Source: Candidatus Saccharimonadota bacterium
GTDB lineage: Bacteria > Patescibacteriota > Saccharimonadia > Saccharimonadales > Saccharimonadaceae
Direction of reading: 5' to 3'
DNA: 7,251 bases
Assembly (NCBI GenBank): GCA_905373345.1
Contig: CAJPSU010000035.1
Location: 1 to 7,251 of the forward strand
Positions 1-5,319 of this stretch are shown here, one piece after another (position 1 is the first letter of the stretch; each line of letters starts with the position of its first letter). The notes beneath the pieces are model-generated. The model ran no database searches. It was not told where the DNA came from and saw only the letters and a list, made by a program, of their open reading frames with translations. The position numbers and the translations under genes were made by a program.

Positions 1-1003
1 CGATGAGCGTGACATTTTTGCCGCCGATAGTCAGCCCGATCGTGCCGACGCCGGCGTAAAGGTCAATCACTGGGAGATTCTCCTCGCCGGTGTCATTACC
101 AGCAAGCGTTGTGCATTTTGGATAGGAAACCCACTCCCGCATATCGCGCAAAGCTTGCTCGTACACAGGTATATTTACCTGAAAAAATCCCTCGCAAGCA
201 TAGCGAAATGGCGTGCCAAGAATTGTATCGGTGAGTGTGGTAACGCCAAATTTTGCGAGGCGCGCGGTGATGCGGCTAGCTGGGCTGCGCGGGTCAGAAT
301 GGATGACCTCCCCGCCCTGCGCGGGTAGCGTTTCTGCTTCTTCGTGCGTAATGATATTTGGCAATGCATCTTTTGTATACAGCTGCCAAACGCAGCTTCC
401 CTGTTGATTGCTACGAATGAGTAATGTTTTTAATTGGCGAGCAGAGATATGCTTGCGGCGTAGTATATCGCGGACACTATGCGCGAGCGCTATGACTTCG
501 GGCGGCAATAAACTACATTCATTGACGATGATTTTGCCTTTGCTGCCACGACGGAAGAATGCGAGGTCAAGCGTATCGGGGTACGATTCGCCTGCTCTCT
601 CGCTAAACCAGCTAAATTCTACCTTATTGCGATACTGAAATTTGCGCCTATCGGTGTACACGTCGATTTTGTGCGGCAGTACAACGTTGTGCAGCTCAAA
701 GGCTTCCTTGATCAACGTTGTCTTGTAATTTTGTTCGGCGCTAAACGTCATGATTTGCCACGGGCTTGTGCTCAGGTAGCTATCGGCGTCGCGCGGTGCG
801 ATGCGCTCGGGCGAGGCGTGCAGGACTTCGGTGACGATGCCTTCAACGAAGTGTGCTTTCTTTTTTGTTACGCGAAATGCCACGGTTTCGTCTGGTAATC
901 CACCCCACACGAAACATTTGCGTCCATCGCTTAGTGTTCCGAGCGCTTGCCCGCCACCGACAATCTTTTCGAGCGTCACTGTTTCGTATCGCGGTTGTTT
1001 CAC
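1..1003 (-). CDS. TrmA/RlmD-family RNA (uracil-C5)-methyltransferase, 3' end beyond window
   Basis: SAM-dependent enzyme that methylates C5 of a uridine in 23S rRNA (RlmD-like) or tRNA (TrmA-like); cytoplasmic. The visible 334 residues begin with a TRAM-like RNA-binding beta domain (about 1-60). Then come the family block YRNKVEFSW (124-132), GFFQVN (272-277) and SAM motif I, DLYAGVGTIGL (314-324), just before the edge. The catalytic cysteine and general base would lie beyond the window. The [4Fe-4S] region is odd: where relatives have CGGC before WQ, this protein reads STSP (79-82), and only the fourth cysteine (near 163) seems kept, so the cluster is probably absent. The GTG at 1001-1003 is chosen because an in-frame TAA lies four codons upstream and a -10 box ends 6 bases before it; there is no good Shine-Dalgarno. 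Divergent from the SGNH hydrolase. The family is certain, the target nucleotide is not. Confidence 0.93.
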   Translation of the reverse strand, partial: MKQPRYETVTLEKIVGGGQALGTLSDGRKCFVWGGLPDETVAFRVTKKKAHFVEGIVTEVLHASPERIAPRDADSYLSTSPWQIMTFSAEQNYKTTLIKEAFELHNVVLPHKIDVYTDRRKFQYRNKVEFSWFSERAGESYPDTLDLAFFRRGSKGKIIVNECSLLPPEVIALAHSVRDILRRKHISARQLKTLLIRSNQQGSCVWQLYTKDALPNIITHEEAETLPAQGGEVIHSDPRSPASRITARLAKFGVTTLTDTILGTPFRYACEGFFQVNIPVYEQALRDMREWVSYPKCTTLAGNDTGEENLPVIDLYAGVGTIGLTIGGKNVTLI

Positions 1004-1009
1004 TATCCT

Positions 1010-1038
1010 ATTTTACCGGTTTTACAGAGGCTTGAAAA
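1010..1038 (-). promoter_or_regulatory. Promoter of the uracil methyltransferase, likely leaderless
   Basis: Read on the minus strand: TTTTCA (1038-1033), a 17-base spacer, then TAAAAT (1015-1010). Six bases separate the -10 from the GTG start, so transcription should begin at or within a base of the start codon. It lies back to back with the hydrolase promoter. Confidence 0.55.
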
Positions 1039-1040
1039 GC

Positions 1041-1066
1041 TTGATTATTAGAGTTTGTGCTACAAT
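1041..1066 (+). promoter_or_regulatory. Extended -10 promoter of the SGNH hydrolase
   Basis: TACAAT at 1061-1066 preceded by TGC (1058-1060) makes an extended -10. TTGATT at 1041-1046 is only 14 bases upstream, short for a -35, so the extended -10 probably does most of the work. The predicted leader is about 30 bases. Confidence 0.5.
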
Positions 1067-1090
1067 GGGAAAAATAATGATTTGGACTGA

Positions 1091-1097
1091 AAGGCGG
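1091..1097 (+). promoter_or_regulatory. Shine-Dalgarno of the SGNH hydrolase
   Basis: AAGGCGG, one mismatch from AAGGAGG, ends 5 bases before the GTG at 1103. From the in-frame ATG at 1112 it is 14 bases away, too far, so it favours the GTG start. Confidence 0.5.
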
Positions 1098-1102
1098 GCG
1101 TT

Positions 1103-1687
1103 GTGCGGAAAATGAGGCAGCGAATTTTGATATATGGCGATTCAAATGTATGGGGTGCACGTTTTGGAGGAAGCCGCATACCGTATAGTCGCCGCTGGGC
1201 GAATCAAGTACGCCGTATGCTGCGCAGGCGGGTGGATATTGTTGTTGACGGTGTATGTGGACGTGTTGCAGGCAGTTTTCGTACTGATAAGCCGCATAAA
1301 AATGGACACGATTATTTTGTTGAATGTTTACATGCAGCACTTCCCGTCGACTTGGTGATTATTGCACTCGGTACGAATGATTTGCAGCAACGATTTCACC
1401 GAACGGCCGATGATATCATAGCTGATTTAACATGGTATGCTGAATGCGCTAGCGGTGTGCATGTCGTATATATTTTGCCGCCACCGTTTGCGGTTGACGA
1501 TACATCTGGGCCGGAATTTACATCGGAGTCGCTTGCGGTACAGCAGCAGCTAATAGCACGCCGGACTGAGCTGGGCGATACGATTGTGCTGGGTAGACTT
1601 CCACTGTCTGACGGATTACATTTTTCGCCGCGCGGGCACGATAGAGTTGCAAAAATAGTCAGAAATTACATTCGAGGAAAGCTGTAG
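1103..1687 (+). CDS. SGNH/GDSL-family hydrolase (esterase or lipase-like)
   Basis: Small serine hydrolase of 194 residues, typical of single-domain SGNH enzymes. Block I is GDSNVWG with nucleophile Ser14. Block II is VCGRVAG with likely oxyanion Gly53. Block III is GTND (90-93) with Asn92. Block V is DGLH (170-173), giving the Asp170/His173 pair. The stretch LPVDLVIIALGTND followed by an FHRT element resembles the arylesterase/acyltransferase branch typified by the Mycobacterium smegmatis enzyme (recalled similarity, not searched). No signal peptide or membrane segment is visible, so it probably acts in the cytoplasm on a small ester, an acylated sugar or a lysolipid; the substrate cannot be read from sequence. 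GTG at 1103 is preferred over ATG at 1112 because of the Shine-Dalgarno spacing. It is divergent from the methyltransferase and ends 13 bases before the convergent phosphoketolase stop. Confidence 0.92.
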   Translation: MRKMRQRILIYGDSNVWGARFGGSRIPYSRRWANQVRRMLRRRVDIVVDGVCGRVAGSFRTDKPHKNGHDYFVECLHAALPVDLVIIALGTNDLQQRFHRTADDIIADLTWYAECASGVHVVYILPPPFAVDDTSGPEFTSESLAVQQQLIARRTELGDTIVLGRLPLSDGLHFSPRGHDRVAKIVRNYIRGKL

Positions 1688-1700
1688 CAGAAACAACGCC

Positions 1701-4100
1701 TTAGTTTGTTTGTCCGTGCCACGCTTCTTCGGCGGTTTGCACTTCGCCGCGTGCTGCCGGCCACACCCAAGCGTCAATCTCCGGCAGGTCAACGCCATTT
1801 GCTTTGATGTAAGCGGTGTTTTCGTCGATTTTCGCTTGGTAGATTGCAGCGCGGTGCTCAGCTTCTTCAAATGGCATGACGCCGCGTCGCCCGAGCTGCC
1901 GCAGTGCAGCGATCGCGAGATCGTAGCGGCTGGTTTCGTTGCGTACGTGCATGTCAAACGGTGTCGTCGTGCTGCCGATTTCCTTGTAGCCGCGAATGTC
2001 AAAGCGGTGCGAGTGTACGTCGTAGTTAAATAGAATCGACTTGAGCGTTTGCGGATAGCCGTGGAAATTGAAAATAACCGGTTTGTCGTGGGTAAAAATC
2101 TCGTCGAATTTCTTCTGCGTTGCAACATTGCGCAGCGTGCCAAGCCCCATGGTCGTTAGGCTGGACACATTAACGCAGCGGATTTTTGCCGCTGAACATT
2201 CGGTTTTGATGATATCAATTGCCGCCATCGTTTCCTTTGTCGGGTAGTCGCCGCAAGCCGCCATCACAAGGTCTGGATTGTCGTCGCTAGCAAAGTCCCA
2301 AATCATCAAACCTTCATTGACCTGCTGGCGCGCTAATTCGGTTGACAGCCAGCGCGGTTCAAGCGTTTTGCCGGCAACGAGCGCGTTGATTTGGCGTACG
2401 CTTGATAACATTTCTTCGAGGCATACAAGCGTGACGTTGCCGTCCGACGGAAAGTAAACGTTCGAGAAGTTGCTTTGGCGGCGCAGAATGTCGTCAATAA
2501 AGCCGGGGTTCTGATGGCTGAAGCCGTTGTGATCTTGCCGCCAGCCGCTTGAGGTAAGAATGTAATTCAGACTCGGAATCGTGCCGCGCCAAGCGACGCT
2601 ACGGCTTTGTGTGAGGAATTTAGCATATTGATCAACCATGCTTGAGACAACTTGCAGGAACGCCTCGTAGCTTGCGAACATTGCGTGGCGGCCGGTCAAG
2701 ACGTAGCCCTGCATCAAGCCTTGCATGTTGTGCTCGCTGAGCATTTCCATGACGCGCCCGTCTTGCGAGAGATCTTTGTCCCAGCTCATGATCGGCCACT
2801 GCCAGCTGCGGCTGGTGGCTTGGAAAATTTCGTCAAGCTTGTTCGAATACGTCTCGTCCGGACTCATGAAGCGGAAGTTTTTGCTCTCGGCATTTTGGCG
2901 GAAGACCTCTGCTAAATAGGCACCGGCGCGTCGCATACTGCTTGAGCCGATTGTACCGGGCGTTTCGGCATCTTCGGCGAAGTCGTTGATATTCGGTAAT
3001 ATAAGCGGTTTATAAACACCATCGCCGCCGTGCGCGTGTTTACTCATACCGAGGCGTTTTTCAGGCGTGCTTGGCAAAATATCGCCTACGAAGTCTCCAA
3101 ATCCGGTGAGCTCGCTAAACAGTTCGTTAAACTTATAGCTCTTTAGCCAGTGGTTTAGGATCTTCAGTTGTTCAGGGTCGGACTTTGCCTCGCTGAGTAC
3201 AGTCTGATGCGCTAGGCAGTTCCCCTCAATTTTATTACCTTCAACCTCTTTCGGTCCTGTCCATCCTTTGAGCGTGCGCATAACAATCATCGGCATGCGT
3301 GGTGCAATTTTGTCGCTGCTAGCGCGAATTTCCGCAACGAGCGCATGCGCCCATTCAAGCGCTGCTGCCATCTCGTCGTGCGGGTCAACACCTTCTTTTG
3401 TCGCGTCGACAATACGAGGTTCGTAACCGTAGCCGCTGAATAATGTCATTAGTTCGTAATTGCTCATACGCCCGAATACGGTTGGCGCGGAAATTTTGTA
3501 GCCGTTGAGATGAAGAATCGGCAGTACGACGCCGTCTTTGCGCGGATTGAGCAGTTTGTTCAAATGCCATGCGCCAGCGGTTGGACCGGTTTCTGCCTCG
3601 CCGTCGCCTACTAGGCACGCTACTGTTAGGTCGGGATTATCCATCGCAGCGCCATAGCTCGTGCTAAGTGCGTAGCCAAGCTCCCCACCCTCTAGAATGA
3701 CGCCGGGTGTTTCAGGGTTTGAATGGCTAGGAAATCCGTACGGCCAGCTAAATTCACGGCACAGTTTGCGGATACCGGCGAGATTCGGTTGCATGCTTTG
3801 ATCAAAATGCCCAAGTGTGCCTTCAAGGAACAAGTTGGCTTGCAGTGCCGGGAACCCATGTCCCGGACCAAGCACAAACATAGCATCTTGATCGTGTTGT
3901 TTTGCGAAGTAGCTGAGGTGCGCGTATGCGAAATTAATCCCCGGCCCGCTGCCCCAGTGTCCTAAAATGCGCGATTTTACGTCGTCAAATGTAACGTCGC
4001 GGCTGAGTAGATGGTTTTCTGCTAGAAAGATTTGCGCCACAGTCAGGTAATCAACTGCACGCAAGTATTGTTTGATAGATTGTTTATCGTGTGTCTTCAT
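1701..4100 (-). CDS. xfp: Xylulose-5-phosphate/fructose-6-phosphate phosphoketolase
   Basis: Thiamine-diphosphate enzyme that splits xylulose 5-phosphate (and often fructose 6-phosphate) with phosphate into acetyl phosphate plus glyceraldehyde 3-phosphate (or erythrose 4-phosphate); cytoplasmic. At 799 residues it is full length for the family. Visible signatures: LGHWGSGPG (46-54) with His48, GPGHG with His81, EGGELGY (137-143), the ThDP motif GDGEAETG (165-172) through Asn199 in HLNGYK, PDETYSNKL mid-protein, and WRQDHNGFSHQNPGFID (520-536). The frame stays open for 38 codons further upstream, but that extension is unlike any phosphoketolase and would run through the promoter. The ATG at 4098-4100 (MKTHDKQSIKQYLRAVDYL) fits the family N-terminus. 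No Shine-Dalgarno is present; a TATAAT ends 9 bases before the ATG. It is divergent from the Erm-like gene. Dual versus xylulose-only substrate use cannot be decided here. Confidence 0.98.
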   Translation of the reverse strand: MKTHDKQSIKQYLRAVDYLTVAQIFLAENHLLSRDVTFDDVKSRILGHWGSGPGINFAYAHLSYFAKQHDQDAMFVLGPGHGFPALQANLFLEGTLGHFDQSMQPNLAGIRKLCREFSWPYGFPSHSNPETPGVILEGGELGYALSTSYGAAMDNPDLTVACLVGDGEAETGPTAGAWHLNKLLNPRKDGVVLPILHLNGYKISAPTVFGRMSNYELMTLFSGYGYEPRIVDATKEGVDPHDEMAAALEWAHALVAEIRASSDKIAPRMPMIVMRTLKGWTGPKEVEGNKIEGNCLAHQTVLSEAKSDPEQLKILNHWLKSYKFNELFSELTGFGDFVGDILPSTPEKRLGMSKHAHGGDGVYKPLILPNINDFAEDAETPGTIGSSSMRRAGAYLAEVFRQNAESKNFRFMSPDETYSNKLDEIFQATSRSWQWPIMSWDKDLSQDGRVMEMLSEHNMQGLMQGYVLTGRHAMFASYEAFLQVVSSMVDQYAKFLTQSRSVAWRGTIPSLNYILTSSGWRQDHNGFSHQNPGFIDDILRRQSNFSNVYFPSDGNVTLVCLEEMLSSVRQINALVAGKTLEPRWLSTELARQQVNEGLMIWDFASDDNPDLVMAACGDYPTKETMAAIDIIKTECSAAKIRCVNVSSLTTMGLGTLRNVATQKKFDEIFTHDKPVIFNFHGYPQTLKSILFNYDVHSHRFDIRGYKEIGSTTTPFDMHVRNETSRYDLAIAALRQLGRRGVMPFEEAEHRAAIYQAKIDENTAYIKANGVDLPEIDAWVWPAARGEVQTAEEAWHGQTN

Positions 4101-4109
4101 ATTTATTAT

Positions 4110-4138
4110 ATTATAAAGCTTATGGTTAGTTTTGGCTA
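4110..4138 (-). promoter_or_regulatory. Phosphoketolase promoter, near-leaderless
   Basis: Read on the minus strand: TAGCCA (4138-4133, 4 of 6 to consensus), 17 bases, then a perfect TATAAT (4115-4110). The start codon follows 9 bases later, so the leader would be about 0-3 bases. The interval is A/T only, leaving no room for a Shine-Dalgarno. Confidence 0.6.
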
Positions 4139-4146
4139 GATGGGCT

Positions 4147-4175
4147 GTAGCTTGTAGCGATAATAATAGTATAAT
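4147..4175 (+). promoter_or_regulatory. Promoter of the Erm-like gene, likely leaderless
   Basis: Perfect TATAAT at 4170-4175 with six bases (GGCGCT) before the ATG at 4182, so the usual start point is the A of the ATG. The -35 at 17-base spacing is GTAGCT (4147-4152), a poor match inside a short direct repeat, TGTAGC/TTGTAGC. There is no leader that could carry an ErmC-type attenuating peptide. Confidence 0.6.
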
Positions 4176-4181
4176 GGCGCT

Positions 4182-4907
4182 ATGAAACGGCGTGTAGCAA
4201 CTCATGGGCAGCATTTCTTGCGCGGTTCGCGACTAATCGGCGAGTTAGTTGGGCACAGCAATATCCGCCGGCGCGACACGGTGATTGACATTGGCGCGGG
4301 CAGCGGTGCGATTTCGGCAGTGCTGGCGCGGCGGGCGGCGCGTGTGGTAGCGTACGAAAATGAGCCGCAGGCGCTTATACTTTTGCGGCGGAATATGGCG
4401 CGCTATAGCAACGTGGAAATCGTAGCGCAAGATTTTTTGCGCGCTGAATTGCCACGCGAGCCGTATAAAGTTTTTGCGAACATTCCTTTTTCTCTGAGTT
4501 CAAAGATTATCACAAAGCTAGCATTTGCTAATACCCCACCCCGCGCGATATATGTAGTCGTACAAAAACAGTTCGCTCAGAAATTAGTGCTGGATTCGGC
4601 GCATTTTCATAGCGCGCTCGGTCAGGCGCTGGCGCCATGGTGGGCGGTGCGGATTCGCCGTCCGCTGCGTCGCAGCGATTTCACGCCGCCGCCTGCGGTT
4701 GATACGGTGCTATTGGAGCTGAAACTACGTGCTGAACCATTGCTTGATTCTGCTCTAGCGCGCAATTTTAGTGCGTTTGTTTACAATTGCTACCATGATC
4801 CGCGAGCGTTTCGACGGTTGTATCATGGTGATTTGAAGCCTTCGCAGCTAAATACTCAGCAATGGTTGGCATGTTTTTGGGCACACCAGGACTATCGCAA
4901 AAAATGA
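4182..4907 (+). CDS. erm: Erm-like 23S rRNA (adenine-N6)-methyltransferase (KsgA/Erm superfamily)
   Basis: SAM-dependent rRNA adenine N6-methyltransferase of 241 residues. Motifs in order: HGQHFL (8-13), SAM motif I DIGAGSGAIS (36-45), acidic Glu59 for the ribose, Asp84 in QDF, catalytic NIPF (100-103), and FTPPPAVD (167-174). KsgA/RsmA normally has NLPY and about 270 residues. NIPF, the HGQ-FL start, the short length and the APWW...RR..R.DF.P.P.VD stretch resemble actinobacterial Erm proteins such as ErmX. Erm enzymes methylate A2058 of 23S rRNA and block macrolides, lincosamides and streptogramin B; KsgA methylates A1518/A1519 of 16S rRNA. I favour Erm, but the C-terminal region (180-241) is divergent and a KsgA role is not excluded. 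The ATG at 4182 follows a TATAAT by six bases with no Shine-Dalgarno. It is followed, after a 412-base gap, by an ABC-F gene on the same strand. Stop is TGA. Confidence 0.88.
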   Translation: MKRRVATHGQHFLRGSRLIGELVGHSNIRRRDTVIDIGAGSGAISAVLARRAARVVAYENEPQALILLRRNMARYSNVEIVAQDFLRAELPREPYKVFANIPFSLSSKIITKLAFANTPPRAIYVVVQKQFAQKLVLDSAHFHSALGQALAPWWAVRIRRPLRRSDFTPPPAVDTVLLELKLRAEPLLDSALARNFSAFVYNCYHDPRAFRRLYHGDLKPSQLNTQQWLACFWAHQDYRKK

Positions 4908-4997
4908 ATGCACAACAGTGGTAAATAATCGTAATGAAATGTGTGCTGAAATGAATATTGTCTTGATAGCGTGTGGTTTTAATGCAGTGTTCTGATG

Positions 4998-5006
4998 TGG
5001 TATAAT
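4998..5006 (+). promoter_or_regulatory. Extended -10 promoter inside the intergenic region
   Basis: TGGTATAAT, a perfect TATAAT preceded by TG at the extended -10 position. No good -35 sits 16-18 bases upstream. The predicted start is about 5012-5014, so it would produce an RNA running toward the ABC-F gene about 305 bases ahead of its start codon. Confidence 0.5.
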
Positions 5007-5018
5007 AGTTGCCGTGCC

Positions 5019-5076
5019 TTGAGCAAGTTATATTGGGTCTACTCTCTAAAATGGCTCACTTTACAAGTTTGCTCGA
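5019..5076 (+). repeat. Inverted repeat with a competing third copy (possible RNA switch)
   Basis: Bases 5019-5029 can pair with 5066-5076 over 11 base pairs (three G-U), centred on GAGCAA (5021-5026) and TTGCTC (5069-5074), with a 36-base loop. A second GAGCAAG at 5134-5140 could take the same TTTGCTC partner, so the two pairings exclude each other. Confidence 0.45.
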
Positions 5077-5097
5077 ACCTATTTCCGGCGTAATACT

Positions 5098-5120
5098 GGC
5101 TAAGCCGCGCAGGCTCAGCC
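5098..5120 (+). repeat. Compact hairpin in the leader
   Basis: GGCT-A-AGCC, loop GCGCA, GGCT-C-AGCC: two 4-base-pair helices around a single A-C mismatch with a 5-base loop. It is the most stable-looking local fold in the gap and lies between the competing GAGCAA copies. Confidence 0.5.
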
Positions 5121-5160
5121 CTAACGCCTTCGTGAGCAAGACGTGTTGCGCCCCGCCAAA

Positions 5161-5220
5161 ACCCTTTACCTTATTTTTTGAGATTTTCCCCGCCGAATTT
5201 CTTTTTTAGTTGTAAAGGGT
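5161..5220 (+). repeat. 9-bp perfect inverted repeat enclosing a T-rich segment
   Basis: ACCCTTTAC (5161-5169) is exactly complementary to GTAAAGGGT (5212-5220), with 42 bases between. Inside lie two T6 runs and a weaker stem. The TAG of the open small frame (5207-5209) falls within the enclosed segment. It could be a structured leader element or part of a terminator/antiterminator pair. Confidence 0.45.
5180..5207 (+). terminator. Weak candidate intrinsic terminator
   Basis: GAGATT (5180-5185) pairs with AATTTC (5196-5201), one G-U, followed directly by six T (5202-5207). The stem is A/T-rich and the loop is 10 bases, so as a stand-alone terminator it is poor. It matters only if the enclosing 9-bp stem competes with it. 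Confidence 0.2.
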
Positions 5221-5228
5221 GTTTTCTG

Positions 5229-5259
5229 GTGGCTCGGCTGCCACTCCATGGCAGGGGTG
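5229..5259 (+). repeat. Overlapping mutually exclusive hairpins
   Basis: Three stems share bases: GTGGC/GCCAC (5229-5244), TGCCA/TGGCA (5239-5253, loop CTCCA), and CACTCC/GGGGTG (5242-5259, one G-U). Only one can form at a time. The ATG of the mini-frame MAGVLTF lies in the loop of the third. Confidence 0.4.
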
Positions 5260-5283
5260 TTGACATTTTGAGAGTTCAGAAAG

Positions 5284-5311
5284 TTGCTTAACAGTAAAAA
5301 TAATCTATAAT
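5284..5311 (+). promoter_or_regulatory. Proximal ABC-F promoter, near-leaderless
   Basis: TTGCTT (5284-5289), 16 bases, then TATAAT (5306-5311). The ATG at 5320 follows 8 bases later, so the leader would be about 2 bases. No Shine-Dalgarno precedes the ATG. A three-codon frame (ATG at 5312, TGA at 5321-5323) overlaps the real start. This promoter would bypass the upstream structured region. Confidence 0.55.
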
Positions 5312-5319
5312 ATGTTAGC

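Larger units (their letters stand above)
4908..5319 (+). other. 412-base intergenic region, possible structured leader of the ABC-F gene
   Basis: No convincing protein gene. The first 90 bases are A/T-rich with no clear terminator for the Erm-like gene. From about 5011 the DNA is richer in G/C and full of complementary segments, starting just after a strong extended -10, which suggests a transcribed RNA. A frame open from TTG 5009 (or ATG 5051) to TAG 5207-5209 would encode 66 or 52 residues with no Shine-Dalgarno and no family I recognise. A second mini-frame at 5248-5271 would encode MAGVLTF. Either could be a leader peptide or chance. I compared the region by eye with tRNA, 6S, 4.5S/SRP, tmRNA and RNase P RNA core motifs and saw no match. 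Confidence 0.5.

Noticed and set aside
213..898. Several plus-strand frames of 64-76 codons in 213-898
   Set aside because: They lie opposite the uracil methyltransferase, whose minus-strand frame is continuous and carries clear family motifs.
1008..1340. 110-codon minus-strand frame opposite the SGNH hydrolase start
   Set aside because: It is antisense to a gene with intact catalytic motifs, crosses both divergent promoters, and has no recognisable domain.
1616..2143. 175-codon minus-strand frame inside the phosphoketolase gene
   Set aside because: Same strand as phosphoketolase in another frame, Arg/Thr/Ser-rich translation typical of a shadow, with no start signals.
4101..4214. 38-codon N-terminal extension of phosphoketolase with a hydrophobic stretch resembling a signal peptide
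   Set aside because: Phosphoketolases are cytoplasmic and begin near the MKTHD start; the extension would be encoded by the promoter DNA and overlap the Erm-like start.
5011..5220. A known housekeeping RNA (6S, 4.5S, tmRNA, RNase P) in the gap
   Set aside because: None of the conserved core sequences I know for these RNAs was visible on either strand; the GGTTCGAGC on the minus strand near 5071-5079 lacks a matching T-arm stem.
5260..5265. Perfect TTGACA as a -35 for the ABC-F gene
   Set aside because: It is 40 bases from TATAAT at 5306 and has no -10 at 16-18 bases; TTGCTT at 5284 is better placed.
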